Source of the DNA: Bifidobacteriaceae bacterium UBA2724
GTDB taxonomy: Bacteria; Actinomycetota; Actinomycetes; Actinomycetales; Bifidobacteriaceae
DNA length: 64,000 nucleotides
NCBI GenBank assembly: GCA_002353815.1
Contig: DEKK01000003.1
Location: 74,451-138,450, forward strand
Direction of reading: 5' to 3'
Part shown: positions 1 to 10,196 of the stretch, piece by piece
How positions within the stretch are numbered: the first letter of the stretch is position 1
How the letters are laid out: every line of letters begins with the position of its first letter
Notes under the pieces: model-generated
Seen by the model: only the letters and a program-made list of their open reading frames with translations
Databases searched by the model: none
Told to the model about the DNA's origin: nothing
Translations under genes and position numbers: made by a program

Positions 1-2
1 GT

Positions 3-3000
3 CCCGATGTGCCTGCGGGGACGGCGGTCGATCCGGGCCCCGGGCCGGATGACGGGGATGGCGGGAACGGCGAGGATGGCGGCAACGACGGTGCAGGCGG
101 AGACGATACTCCGACCGATCCGGAGACCATGACGGGCATCGCCGGTATCTCGCTGTCGCAGGCCGGTGTCGACCGGACCGTCACCGAGCGGAGCCGGAGG
201 ATCGCGGTGTTCACGGACGAGGAGCCGTGGCAGGCGCGGCTGACTGTGGAAGCCGATGCCTCGGTGAGCGTTGAGATGCCCGAGCCTCGCGATATGGAGG
301 GAACGGCTCTGGGGCCGGCCCGGCGATTGGAACTGACAGCGGGGGACGACGGCACGGTGACGTTCGGCGTGGCCGACGAGGGGCTTTATGCATTGGACGA
401 TATGGTCATCGTCGTGGAATCGCCGCACTGCCCACGGCAGTGGTGCAGGGCGGTCAGCGTCGGGGATGCCTTGCGAGATTGCGGGGCCGATGCCGGATAC
501 GACGCTGTGGTACTCGATCGCGCCCAGACTCCCGGCAGGTCGGTGACGGTGGAGTTGTCACGCGCGGTGGACCGTTCGTCACCCGGGTCCGTCTCCAGCG
601 ACGCAAGCTATTACGTCCTCGGCGAAGCGCAGCTGACGTTCCACGTCACCGACAGGTGGTTCGGATTGGTGCAGGGCGCCGCAGCGACGGTCGGCGACGA
701 GCCTCTGGACGTCCAGGCCACGCTCACCGTGGGCGATTCCATGGAATCCCTGGAACCTTGCCATGGCGTGCAGTGGCGCGAAGACGGCGACACATGGACC
801 GGCACGTGCGCGGCATTCGCGGTGCAAGGGCGATACGACTATCGGGTCGCCTATGCGGGATTCCACGGCGAGGCCGTCGGGGCGTGCCATCCCGTCTCGC
901 CGCGGTTCGCTCCCTGCCAGTTCCTAACCGATTGGCAGGGGCCGCAGGCCGATGCCTCGCAGGTCGACAATCCATCGTCCCTGCGCTGGGTTCATGGCTG
1001 GGCAGTGGCTGAATCCGGGGTGCGACTCCGCATGCCGAACATCACCGATTCTGGGTCGGGGGTCGAAGGACTTGTCGCTGACTCTGCGATGCCGGTGCCG
1101 AACTCGACGTCCGCCGGGCCCCTGACGGTGCTTGACGGCGACGATGCCGTGATGACCATGACGGGCGACGGTACGCGGCTCGCCTTGGACGGTAGTGCGG
1201 TCATCATGGTGGCGGACCGGGCCGGCAACGTCTCGCGCATCCCCTGGACGGTCCTGCGGACGCCTGACGGCGCCGAGGCGCGCGGCATCATCATCGATGA
1301 CACCGCTCCCGCCCTGGCCGTGGAACACGATGGCTGCGTTCCCGTCAACGGATGGTATTGCTCCACACCCCGCACCACCACTGTCACGCTGGAGGACGGC
1401 ACGCTCAGCGAGGCGAGAAACGAGAATCCCGACCTGGCTATCGGCGAGGTCTCCCGCGGCAATGGCGTGGCTCGGACTCTCACCCTGCGGGACTGCAAGC
1501 CCGTGGAAAAATCTCAGTCCGCGTGCACCCTGTCCATTCGCGCCGACGCCGAAGGCACGTGGAGGATGCATGTGCGCTATGCCGATCCGATGGGCCGGCA
1601 GGCCAACGCGGACGACTTGGTCGTCATCGATTCCACCGCCCCGCGGCTGACCGTGGAATCCGATGACATCCCTGTCGGCGGCGAATACTACGGCCATGCG
1701 CGCTTCATCACCGTCGTATGCGTCGAATCGCACGTCGGGTCGCTTGACGTGCGGCTGGCGGACGGCGATAGCCAGACCACGCTGCATCCGCACTGGATTC
1801 CCTCCGCCGACCGGTGGACGGCGGTGATCCCCATCGCGGCGGACGGCCGGTACGAGCTGCTGGTCGATGCCGTCGACCTGGCCGGCAACGTCGCGCAGCG
1901 GGCGAGCAGCGGACCGTTCGTCATCGACGCCACCATGCCGGGCATAACCATCGACGGGGTCGAGGATTCCGCGGCCTATGCGGACGTGGTCGAACCCCAC
2001 ATCGTCGGCTCCGACGCCAATCTGTCGCTGGTCAGCTGGAGCCTTGCCGTCCGCCGGTCCGTCGGCACGGCACCGGACACCGGTACCAAGGTCATGGGCG
2101 AGGGGCAGGATCCGGGGCGGCTCGAACTCACCGTGCCCGACATGGCGCACGACCCCGAGTCGGACGGGATCTATGACCTGGTGGTCAGGGCCACCGACAA
2201 GGCAGGCAATGTGGCGACGCGGCGGCTGACGTTCTCGGTCAACCGGTTCGGATCCACGTATGAGCTCGATGGGTCGACGCGTCAGGCCGATGGCTCCTAT
2301 CTGACGGAGCCGCCCACCATACGCATCGTCGAGACCAACGTGTCCGGGCTCGCCGCGGGAACGAGCGACATCACGGTGTCGCGCAACAGCGATGCGCGCA
2401 CCCTGTCACCCGGGGAATACAATGTGGTCACTCAGGAGGAAGCCAACCGGAGCCGCACCACATATACATTGCCCGCGGGGCTGTTCGCGGCGGACGGGTA
2501 TTACCGTGTCATCGTCTCGTCGACCGACCGGGCCGGCAACTATTCCACCAATCTCATGGACTCCGCCTCGAGCGACCGTTCGAGACCCGTCGGCGTGGAG
2601 TTCGCCGTGGACTCGACCCCGCCCGTCGTGTCGCTGAGTTCGATCCCCCAGGGCGGGTCGCAGGGCCTGCTCATGGTGAGCGACAACATGGCGCTGTCTG
2701 AGACCCAGGTCGTCGTCGACGGATGGTTCTCACAATGGAACGGGGACGAGGGCAACCGGCAGACGGTCACCGTGCCCAGCGACTCGAAGCCGCACGACGT
2801 GCGGGTTGAGGCCGTCGACCGGGCCGGCAACCGCACCGTGCTGCGGTATCCGAATGTGAGTGTGGCGCCGTCGTGGAGCAAACCTGTGCAACAGCGCGTG
2901 TACTGGCGGCTCTGGGGCATGGCCCTGGGCTCCCTCGTGGGCGTGGCGGTCATCACATGCGTCAGCCGCTGGTCGTGGCGTCGCAAGACCCATCGCGAAT

Positions 3001-3083
3001 CCGACTCCTCCGATGCGCCAGGGCCTTGCGACGGGGTGCGGGACATCGAGGACGCGCCGGAGGACGGCGATGACGATGAGTGA
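3..3083 (+). CDS. Ig-like multidomain surface protein, 5' truncated
   Basis: The reading frame is open to the left edge, and the first possible start (GTG at 9) has no room for a ribosome binding site, so the true start lies outside the window. About 1,024 residues are visible. They begin with a Gly/Asp/Pro-rich linker and continue as several beta-sandwich-like modules recognisable by recurring phrases such as VIDSTAPRLTVE, ATDKAGNVATRRL and SSTDRAGNYS, which are typical of bacterial Ig-like repeats. One membrane helix lies near residues 966-984 (WGMALGSLVGVAVITCV), followed by a basic stop-transfer and a 40-residue acidic cytoplasmic tail. No LPxTG sorting signal is present. It is probably a type I membrane protein exposed outside the cell. 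The ligand is unknown. It is codirectional with the next two envelope genes. Confidence 0.8.
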   Translation, partial: PDVPAGTAVDPGPGPDDGDGGNGEDGGNDGAGGDDTPTDPETMTGIAGISLSQAGVDRTVTERSRRIAVFTDEEPWQARLTVEADASVSVEMPEPRDMEGTALGPARRLELTAGDDGTVTFGVADEGLYALDDMVIVVESPHCPRQWCRAVSVGDALRDCGADAGYDAVVLDRAQTPGRSVTVELSRAVDRSSPGSVSSDASYYVLGEAQLTFHVTDRWFGLVQGAAATVGDEPLDVQATLTVGDSMESLEPCHGVQWREDGDTWTGTCAAFAVQGRYDYRVAYAGFHGEAVGACHPVSPRFAPCQFLTDWQGPQADASQVDNPSSLRWVHGWAVAESGVRLRMPNITDSGSGVEGLVADSAMPVPNSTSAGPLTVLDGDDAVMTMTGDGTRLALDGSAVIMVADRAGNVSRIPWTVLRTPDGAEARGIIIDDTAPALAVEHDGCVPVNGWYCSTPRTTTVTLEDGTLSEARNENPDLAIGEVSRGNGVARTLTLRDCKPVEKSQSACTLSIRADAEGTWRMHVRYADPMGRQANADDLVVIDSTAPRLTVESDDIPVGGEYYGHARFITVVCVESHVGSLDVRLADGDSQTTLHPHWIPSADRWTAVIPIAADGRYELLVDAVDLAGNVAQRASSGPFVIDATMPGITIDGVEDSAAYADVVEPHIVGSDANLSLVSWSLAVRRSVGTAPDTGTKVMGEGQDPGRLELTVPDMAHDPESDGIYDLVVRATDKAGNVATRRLTFSVNRFGSTYELDGSTRQADGSYLTEPPTIRIVETNVSGLAAGTSDITVSRNSDARTLSPGEYNVVTQEEANRSRTTYTLPAGLFAADGYYRVIVSSTDRAGNYSTNLMDSASSDRSRPVGVEFAVDSTPPVVSLSSIPQGGSQGLLMVSDNMALSETQVVVDGWFSQWNGDEGNRQTVTVPSDSKPHDVRVEAVDRAGNRTVLRYPNVSVAPSWSKPVQQRVYWRLWGMALGSLVGVAVITCVSRWSWRRKTHRESDSSDAPGPCDGVRDIEDAPEDGDDDE

Positions 3084-3202
3084 CGAATCCGTGTGGATGG
3101 TGAATTCGTGGAAACTTCTCGGCAAATGGCACAAAAATGCAATCATGGTGGGATGGATGGTGATAATGGGGTTAGGCAATCACCCCTTCGAAGGAGGTTC
3201 AC

Positions 3203-4420
3203 ATGGCCGTGGACGACGGCGATGATTACGCAAGGACGCGCACATACCGGGCACAGGTGGGCGACGTATACAATGTGCTGCTCGTCATGCTCAACAACAA
3301 TGAGTATTTCACATTGATGGAGGCTGATGATAACGGGCGCACCGCTGTGTGCCGTGCCAACAACGGAGGCATGAACTACAGAATCGTCGTCGAAGACCGT
3401 GGGAACCGCGGATGCTCGGTGAGCATCGATCCTCTGGCGTCATCGGCCGATGGCGCTGCCGAATGGATCACCTCCGACATCGAGTCGTTGTTCGACGGAC
3501 TTCTTGCGGTGCTCCAGCATTTCAACGTCATCGAGCAAGCCCATCCCACGCGCGCCGCTTCTCTGGACGGCCGGCAGAACGCCCAGCCCGGGGCCGCTGA
3601 TGGCCCGGCCGAAGCCGGTTCTCCTTCCGGGACACAGCCTGGCATGCCCGAATCGTTCACCCCACGCAAGAAGCACCAGCGTCCGCAGCCGCAGAACCAG
3701 AACCCCGTTGTTTCGCAGCAGGCGTCCCTGCAGCCGATTGGGCAGCAGGCGTCCCCGCAGTATGGCGATGGCGATGCGGCGCAGGGCCAGGCCGGAGCGC
3801 CGCGCCGCATCACAGCGTCCTACGGCATGTCCATGAACGATTCGGTCGGCTACAACGCCGCCGGGTACAACGACGCCATCGACCAGCCGATTGAGTTCGC
3901 CGACGAGCAGCCGGAACCCGCTCCCGAGCAGGTCGAGGAAGAACCCGCGGAGCAGTTCGGCTCCCTGAATCTCATCAGCGGATATGGTTCGGACGATGAC
4001 GGACGTCCGTTCGCCGCAGAGGCAGGGAAGCTGGGCGCGATCAAACAGAAGGTCGCCAGCAACAGGATCGTTTCGTTCTTCTATGATGATGATTCGCTGT
4101 TCATGGGCGACTCTTCGGCGAGTTCGGTGGTCAACGAAATCGCGAGCAGCGTCTCGACCGTCAACCAGGGCACCGAGCGCATGGCGGCGCTGACCGTCGG
4201 ATACGGTCTGGTCACCCTCATGTACCTTGCCATCGCCCTGGCCACGCCGCATCTCGGGGGTATCGCAATCCTTGTGCTGTTCATCGTGCCGTTCGTCTGC
4301 ACCCTGCTGAACCTTGCGGTGGCGTTGTGCTATCCCGAGGAAGGGCGCGGTCTGGTCGGCAAGATCATCACCATCGTCTTCGCGGTCCTGTTCCTCGTCG
4401 CTTTCATCGCCTCGTTCTGA
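3203..4420 (+). CDS. Membrane protein of unknown function, three C-terminal helices
   Basis: 405 residues starting at ATG with an excellent ribosome binding site (AAGGAGG, five bases upstream). The first 110 residues look like a small folded domain containing VGDVYNVLLVMLNNNEYFTL. A Gln/Pro/Ala-rich linker follows (about 115-290). The C-terminus holds three membrane helices (roughly 328-348, 352-374 and 384-405). I do not recognise the N-terminal domain family. Because the chain ends in the third helix, the N-terminal domain and linker may be on the cytoplasmic side, but the topology is inferred. The gene sits 119 bases after the Ig-like protein and could be co-transcribed with it. Confidence 0.8.
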   Translation: MAVDDGDDYARTRTYRAQVGDVYNVLLVMLNNNEYFTLMEADDNGRTAVCRANNGGMNYRIVVEDRGNRGCSVSIDPLASSADGAAEWITSDIESLFDGLLAVLQHFNVIEQAHPTRAASLDGRQNAQPGAADGPAEAGSPSGTQPGMPESFTPRKKHQRPQPQNQNPVVSQQASLQPIGQQASPQYGDGDAAQGQAGAPRRITASYGMSMNDSVGYNAAGYNDAIDQPIEFADEQPEPAPEQVEEEPAEQFGSLNLISGYGSDDDGRPFAAEAGKLGAIKQKVASNRIVSFFYDDDSLFMGDSSASSVVNEIASSVSTVNQGTERMAALTVGYGLVTLMYLAIALATPHLGGIAILVLFIVPFVCTLLNLAVALCYPEEGRGLVGKIITIVFAVLFLVAFIASF

Positions 4421-4560
4421 CGTGTCGCATCCCATGTGGCCTCCCGCGTGCAGCCGGACGCCACATGACGGTAGACTCTGGTAGGGGAGTCAGGAGACCG
4501 ACGGGACGTGTTCGACAGCAACGTTGCCACGGACCAGACAGGCACGGGTCGGTAAACACG

Positions 4561-4618
4561 GACCGGGAACCCCGGGTCGAAAGACCATGGGCCAGAACCA
4601 CGGGCCGAAAGACCATGG
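4561..4618 (+). repeat. Two degenerate 28-30 bp direct repeats in a leader
   Basis: Bases 4561-4590 and 4591-4618 share the core CGGG(T/C)CGAAAGACCATGG and are adjacent. Weaker copies (CACGG, GACCGGGAAGCACGG) continue to about 4678, just before the ribosome binding site of the gene at 4690. The block belongs to a 269-base interval without a gene (4421-4689). Confidence 0.5.
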
Positions 4619-4689
4619 ATGGCAAGCCACGGATTCACGTGGCCGCGGGTTGAAAATCCACTGACCGGGAAGCACGGATAAGGAAGAGC

Positions 4690-6099
4690 ATGCTACTACA
4701 TAGATCTCGTACGACGTCAGCAGCCGATGGTACTCACGAGGCCGCCGTCACCGATGGTAAGTCCGACGCGACAGTGGAAACAGGGGCCGCTTCGGATGAT
4801 TCCACGCCCGACATGGGCCACGTTGAAAAAGGCGACGGCGATGCGCGCGCCCTGGCCGGAGGCAAAACCAACGGCAAGACCGACAAAGCCGACAAGTCCG
4901 CCAAGAATGCAGCTGCCGATGCTCCCGCCAGGGATGACAGGAGCGACAAACCCGGCAAGCGCAACAAAAACGACAAAGCCCGGGAAGACGTGGCGTCCGG
5001 CAACGATGCCACGCACGGCAAAGGCTCCGCCGGCAAAGGCTCCGCTGGCAAAGACTCTGCCGACAAAGACTCCGCCGACAAGGGTTCGGCCCCGAAGCAG
5101 AAGACACCGCGCCGCATCATCCTGGCCGAGGCCCTGGGCATGTTTCTGGGAATCCTGCTCGTCGCGGTCATCATCCTGTGCATACTTCTCGCAGGACGGG
5201 GCACGACCGATGCCTCGACGAGCTACTCGTCGGATTGGACCAAGCCGTCCGATGCGGCATCCGATTCCGACGATGGCCTCATCGAACTCGGCGGGGCCAC
5301 TTTCGATGCGGCGGACAATGGGCTCGACGGGACGGTCGATTTCAGCGAAGGCAACCAGTTCTCGTGGTCCGTCGACGCCAATAAACCAGTGCTCAACCTG
5401 ACCAACACCATGGGCAAGAGCCTGACGCAGACATCCGTGCTGTACGTGGCGAAGGATTCCACGACGGCGGACCAGCTGCGCGCCGAGATTAAGAAACTGG
5501 GCAGCCGGATTTCCGATTCCATTGGCGACGACGAAATCACGCAATGGCAGATTTCCTGCGGCGGCTACGCCTCCATGAACTCTGGCGATACCACGGCGAC
5601 GGACACGTGCACGCTCGGAGGTCTGGAACTCCAGTCTCCTGATGATTTCGATCTGTTCACGGTGTCTGAGGTCATCGTCGACGTCGTCGACACCGATCAG
5701 AACGCCATCATGCGATACCAATACGATCTCGCCGACGACCGCGCCACGAAGACGCCGCATGCGACGCTCGGGGAGTGGGATGACGACCTGGGCAAGATGG
5801 TGCCTCAGCCACAGGGGCTGACCTATGGCAACCTGTCGCGGTCTTCCTCCGACGGATGGCAGTTCACCATCTATGACGTCGACGAGTCGGCGTTCGACGA
5901 TTACCTTGCGAAGTGCGAGGATGCCGGTTGGACGTTCGCCAAGGAATCCAGCTCCGCATCCGTCACCTATACCTCCCAGGAGAAAGACAATTACACGCTG
6001 ACGCTTCAATTCAGCGATCACTACCACCTCGCGACGGTGAGCCTGCTGACCCCGGACACATCCGAGGAATCGTCCACGGCGACGTCCACCGAGAGCTGA
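4690..6099 (+). CDS. Single-pass membrane protein with charged repetitive N-terminus
   Basis: 469 residues. ATG at 4690 is preceded by AAGGAAGAGC, which supports this start. Residues 1-140 are low-complexity, rich in Lys, Asp, Gly, Ser and Ala, with a short tandem pattern of the GSAGK/DSADK kind. One hydrophobic helix (MFLGILLVAVIILCILLAG, about 149-168) is followed by roughly 300 residues that are probably extracytoplasmic and contain Trp/Asp-rich stretches. There is no signal-peptidase or sortase motif. The topology, with a cytoplasmic charged tail and an external domain, is inferred from the basic residues just before the helix (PKQKTPRRI). The family is not recognised. It is the last gene of the left-hand envelope group and is followed by a strong hairpin at 6160-6207. 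Confidence 0.8.
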   Translation: MLLHRSRTTSAADGTHEAAVTDGKSDATVETGAASDDSTPDMGHVEKGDGDARALAGGKTNGKTDKADKSAKNAAADAPARDDRSDKPGKRNKNDKAREDVASGNDATHGKGSAGKGSAGKDSADKDSADKGSAPKQKTPRRIILAEALGMFLGILLVAVIILCILLAGRGTTDASTSYSSDWTKPSDAASDSDDGLIELGGATFDAADNGLDGTVDFSEGNQFSWSVDANKPVLNLTNTMGKSLTQTSVLYVAKDSTTADQLRAEIKKLGSRISDSIGDDEITQWQISCGGYASMNSGDTTATDTCTLGGLELQSPDDFDLFTVSEVIVDVVDTDQNAIMRYQYDLADDRATKTPHATLGEWDDDLGKMVPQPQGLTYGNLSRSSSDGWQFTIYDVDESAFDDYLAKCEDAGWTFAKESSSASVTYTSQEKDNYTLTLQFSDHYHLATVSLLTPDTSEESSTATSTES

Positions 6100-6159
6100 C
6101 GCGGTTGTTGCGAGGGTTGCATGGCTCTGGAGCCGACGTGGCTTCCATGCAACGCTCTC

Positions 6160-6207
6160 GGATAATAGTAGTGGGGCGCCCTTTCGAGCGTCCCACTACT
6201 ATTATCC
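6160..6207. terminator. Bidirectional hairpin terminator
   Basis: A near-perfect 20-bp stem: arm 6160-6175 (GGATAATAGTAGTGGG) pairs with 6192-6207, extended inward by a GCGC block around an 8-base loop. It lies between two convergent genes, the membrane protein ending at 6099 and purL ending at 6244, so it probably ends transcription from both sides. A classical T-run is lacking on either side. Confidence 0.7.
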
Positions 6208-6243
6208 GTGCTTATCTGCGCGGTATCGCCGGTTGCATCAGCG

Positions 6244-9200
6244 TCAGGCGGTGAAGTACTCCACGCCGCCTTCGAACAGCGGCTGGTACTTGTTGCCGGG
6301 CACGTTCATGTAGACGTTGTCGCCGATTCGTTCGGTGTGGCCCATCTTGCCCAGCACGCGGCCGTCCGGGCTCGTGATGCCCTCGATCGACAGCAGCGAC
6401 CCGTTGGGGTTGACGTCGAGGTCCATGCTCGGCACCCCGGCTTCATCCACGTACTGCGTCGCGACCTGACCGTTCTTGCGCAGGTCGGCGAGCAGCTCGT
6501 CGGATGCCATGAAGCGGCCTTCGCCGTGCGAAATGGCAATCGTGTGGATGTCGCCGACCTCGCACTTGCTCAGCCACGGGGACTTCACCGAGCTGATGCG
6601 CGTGCGCACCAGACGGCTCTGGTGGCGGCCGATGGTGTTGAATGTCACGGTCGGGCATGCGTCGGTCATGGGCACGATGTCGCCGAACGGCACGAGACCC
6701 AGCTTGATGAGGGCCTGGAAACCGTTGCAGATGCCGAGCATCAGGCCGTCGCGGTTCTTGAGCAGATCGCGCACGGCGTCGGTGACCGACGGGGAGCGGA
6801 AGAACGCGGTGATGAACTTCGCCGAGCCATCTGGCTCGTCGCCGCCGGAGAATCCGCCAGGAATCATGACGATCTGGCTGCGTCCGATCTCGTCAACCAG
6901 CGCCTGCGTGGATTCGACCACGGCCTGGGGCGTGAGGTTGTTGATGACGAGAGTGGTCACGTCGGCGCCCGCACGGCGGAACGCCCGTGCCGAATCGTAT
7001 TCGCAGTTGTTGCCGGGGAACACCGGGATCACCACGTGCGGTTTGGCGCCCTGCGACAGGGCGGGGGCGGTGCGACGGGTGGTGGCGGCGTCGGACGTGA
7101 TGGTCTCGACGGCCTCGCCCTTGGCACGGTAGGGGAACACGGATTCGATGCCGGACTCCCACTTCTCCTGCAGGGAGGCGAGGTCGAGCTTCTGGCCGCC
7201 GAGGGCGAATTCATACACCGTGGTGGTCTCGCCGATCACAGAGCAGAACATGTCGTCGGTGGGCTTGGGCAGCTTCGCGTCATCGGAGACCTCGACGAAG
7301 AACGTGCCGTACACCGGGTGGAACAGTCCGTCCACGGTGAGTTCGTCGTCGAACGCGAGCCCGATGCCGTTGCCCACGGTCATCTTGAACAGCGCCTCGG
7401 CCGAGCAGCCGTAGCCCGGGGTGGAGATGGCCAGCGCCTGGCCCTTCGCCACGAGCTTCTCGACGGCGGCCATGGCCTGCTTGAGGCCTTCGGCCTTCGG
7501 GGTGATGCCGTCGTCGGCATACATCGGGGTGATGCACACCACGCGGTGACCCGCGGCCTTGAATTCAGGCGACACGGCGCGCGCGGCGGGGCCGACGGCG
7601 ACGGCGAAGGCGACGAGCGACGGCGGCACGTCGAGGTCCTCGAAGGATCCCGACATGGAATCCTTGCCGCCGATGGCGCCCACGCCCAGGTCGATCTGGG
7701 CCATGAGCGCGCCGAGCACGGCGCCCATCGGCTTGCCCCAGCGCTCCGGCACGTCGCGCAACTTCTCGAAGTATTCCTGCAGCGACAGGTAGGCGTCTTC
7801 GCGGCGGAAACCGGCTGCCACGAGCTTGCTCACGGCCTCGACCACCGACAGGTAGGCGCCGGTGTACTGGTTCTTGTCGAGGATGTACGGATTGAAGCCC
7901 CATGCCATCGCCGAAGCGGTGGTCGTTTCTCCGTCCACGGGGAACTTGGCGACCATGGCCATGGTGGGCGTGAGCTGGCGCTTGCCACCGAAGGGCATGA
8001 GCACGGTGCCCGCGCCGATCGTGGAATCGAAACGCTCGGAAAGGCCTTTGTTGGAGCAGACGTTGAGGTCAGTGAGCAGGGAGGTCATGCGTTCCTCGAA
8101 GGTGCCCTTCTGCCACTTCTCGGCGTACTCGCCGGCCTCCTGCGCAGCTTCGACGTGCACGGTCTGGTGCTTCGGGGCGCCGTTGGACGCGAGGAACTTG
8201 CGCGACAGGTCCACAATGGCGTCGCCGTTCCACATCATGCGCACGCGCTTCTCTTCGGTCACCGTGGCGATCGGCGTGGCCTCGAGGTTCTCTTCGCGGG
8301 CGTAGCCGAGGAACTCCTCGACGTCGTCGGCGGCCACGGCCACGGCCATGCGTTCCTGGGATTCCGAGATGGCGAGTTCGGTGCCGTCAAGGCCCTCGTA
8401 CTTCTTGGTCACCTTGTTGAGATCGACGTACAGGCCGTCGGCAAGCTCGCCCACGGCCACCGACACGCCGCCCGCACCGAAGTCGTTGCAGCGCTTGATG
8501 AGGCGGCACGCGTCGCCGCGGCGGAACAGGCGCTGCAGCTTGCGCTCCACGGGCGCGTTGCCCTTTTGCACCTCGGCGCCGTCCTTCTCAAGCGACTCGA
8601 CGTTATGCGATTTGGATGCGCCGGTGGCGCCGCCGATGCCGTCGCGGCCGGTGCGTCCGCCGAGCAGGATGATGACGTCTCCGGGCTGGGGCTCTTCGCG
8701 GCGCACGTGGTCGGCGGGGGTGGCGCCCACGACGGCGCCGATCTCCATGCGCTTGGCCACGTAGCCGGGATGGTAGATCTCGTTGACCTGGCCGGTTGCC
8801 AGACCGATCTGATTGCCGTACGAGCTATAGCCGGCGGCGGCCTTCGTCACGATGCGGCGCTGCGGCAGCTTGCCTTCGAGCGTCTGTGAAATCGGGGTGC
8901 GCGGGTCCGCGGCGCCGGTGACGCGCATGGCCTGGTACACGTAGCTGCGGCCCGACAGCGGGTCGCGGATGCAGCCGCCGATGCAGGTGGCGGCACCGCC
9001 GAACGGCTCGATCTCGGTGGGGTGGTTGTGCGTCTCGTTCTTGAAGAGGAACAGCCAATCCTGCAGCTCGCCGTCCACGTCGACCTTGACCTTGACGGTG
9101 CAGGCGTTGATCTCTTCGGATTCGTCGAGGTTCTTGAGGATCCCCTTGGCCTTGAGGTACTTGGCGCCGATGGTGCCCATGTCCATGAGGCACACCGGCT

Positions 9201-9987
9201 TCGCGTCGCGGCCGAGCTCATGGCGGATCGTCATGTACTTGTCGAACGCGGCCTTGACCACGGCGTCGTCGATCTTCACGCTGTCGAGCTGCGTGCCGAA
9301 GGTCGTGTGGCGGCAGTGGTCGGACCAATACGTGTCGATGACCTTGATTTCGGTGATCGTGGGGTCGCGGTGCTCCTCGTCCGCGAAATACTGGCGGCAG
9401 AACTGCGCGTCGGCGAGGTCCATGGCCAGGCCGCGGTCGTCGATGAACTCCTGCAGCTGCTCGTCGGTGTAGTCGCGGAATCCGTCAATCACCTCGACGG
9501 GCTCGGGTTGCGGCACGTTCTGCTTGAGCGTTGTGCGCGGCTCGAGGCTCGCCTCGCGCGCCTCGACCGGGTTGATGACGTACTTCTTGATGGCGTCGAC
9601 GTCGGCGTCGGTGATGTCGCCCTCGAGCACGTACACGATGGCGGAGCGCACGGTCGGGCGCTCGCCTTGGCTGATGAGCTGGATGCACTCGCTCGCCGAA
9701 TCGGCGCGCTGGTCGAACTGACCGGGCAGGTATTCGGTGGCGAACACGATGGAGCCGTCGGCGACGGCGGGCATCGTGGCGGAGGCGTTGTCGGTCTGGG
9801 GCTCGCTGAAGACGGTGGGCACGCAGGAACGGAACAGGTCCTCCGTGATGCCCTCCACGTCGTAGCGGTTGATCATGCGCAGGCCTGTGAGACCTGAGAT
9901 CCCGAGAATCGTGCGCAGCTCATTGGCGAGCTGGCGTGCCTGCACGTCGAATCCGGGTTTCCTCTCCACATAAACGCGAAAAACCAC
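6244..9987 (-). CDS. purL: Phosphoribosylformylglycinamidine synthase, one-chain type
   Basis: 1,247 residues, the length of the large one-subunit FGAM synthase (fused PurL and PurQ functions) rather than the small PurL. It converts FGAR, ATP and glutamine to FGAM, step four of purine synthesis. The central synthase region carries KNETHNHPTEIEPFGGAATC and GGKDSMSG. The C-terminal class I glutaminase begins near residue 980 (FPGNNCEYDSARAF), with the nucleophile Cys in GICNGFQ (about 1086) and the His/Glu of SHGEGRF. The start is GTG at 9987, with AAAGGA six bases upstream. It is downstream of purC and purT on the same strand. The 209 bases between purC and purL hold no gene. Confidence 0.97.
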   Translation of the reverse strand: MVFRVYVERKPGFDVQARQLANELRTILGISGLTGLRMINRYDVEGITEDLFRSCVPTVFSEPQTDNASATMPAVADGSIVFATEYLPGQFDQRADSASECIQLISQGERPTVRSAIVYVLEGDITDADVDAIKKYVINPVEAREASLEPRTTLKQNVPQPEPVEVIDGFRDYTDEQLQEFIDDRGLAMDLADAQFCRQYFADEEHRDPTITEIKVIDTYWSDHCRHTTFGTQLDSVKIDDAVVKAAFDKYMTIRHELGRDAKPVCLMDMGTIGAKYLKAKGILKNLDESEEINACTVKVKVDVDGELQDWLFLFKNETHNHPTEIEPFGGAATCIGGCIRDPLSGRSYVYQAMRVTGAADPRTPISQTLEGKLPQRRIVTKAAAGYSSYGNQIGLATGQVNEIYHPGYVAKRMEIGAVVGATPADHVRREEPQPGDVIILLGGRTGRDGIGGATGASKSHNVESLEKDGAEVQKGNAPVERKLQRLFRRGDACRLIKRCNDFGAGGVSVAVGELADGLYVDLNKVTKKYEGLDGTELAISESQERMAVAVAADDVEEFLGYAREENLEATPIATVTEEKRVRMMWNGDAIVDLSRKFLASNGAPKHQTVHVEAAQEAGEYAEKWQKGTFEERMTSLLTDLNVCSNKGLSERFDSTIGAGTVLMPFGGKRQLTPTMAMVAKFPVDGETTTASAMAWGFNPYILDKNQYTGAYLSVVEAVSKLVAAGFRREDAYLSLQEYFEKLRDVPERWGKPMGAVLGALMAQIDLGVGAIGGKDSMSGSFEDLDVPPSLVAFAVAVGPAARAVSPEFKAAGHRVVCITPMYADDGITPKAEGLKQAMAAVEKLVAKGQALAISTPGYGCSAEALFKMTVGNGIGLAFDDELTVDGLFHPVYGTFFVEVSDDAKLPKPTDDMFCSVIGETTTVYEFALGGQKLDLASLQEKWESGIESVFPYRAKGEAVETITSDAATTRRTAPALSQGAKPHVVIPVFPGNNCEYDSARAFRRAGADVTTLVINNLTPQAVVESTQALVDEIGRSQIVMIPGGFSGGDEPDGSAKFITAFFRSPSVTDAVRDLLKNRDGLMLGICNGFQALIKLGLVPFGDIVPMTDACPTVTFNTIGRHQSRLVRTRISSVKSPWLSKCEVGDIHTIAISHGEGRFMASDELLADLRKNGQVATQYVDEAGVPSMDLDVNPNGSLLSIEGITSPDGRVLGKMGHTERIGDNVYMNVPGNKYQPLFEGGVEYFTA

Positions 9988-10196
9988 GGGGCTTCCTTTC
10001 TTGCGGTGTGACTATGCGGTTATCCAACATGGGGTGTGCGCCGGCGTCCGGTGCGTTCGGGCTGCCGCCGGGGCGTTTGCCGTCCATCGGTGTCCGATGC
10101 TGCATCCGGTTGCCGGCGCGGGGCGCTGTCGGCGCCATATGAAAATCGGCGCAGCGGTGCGTGAACCGTACCGGCTGCGCCGTGCGAAGCATGAGG

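Noticed and set aside
6208..8889. Open frame of 893 codons antisense to purL
   Set aside because: The minus strand encodes an unmistakable full-length PurL. The antisense frame is His/Arg/Gly-rich, as expected for a high-GC shadow.
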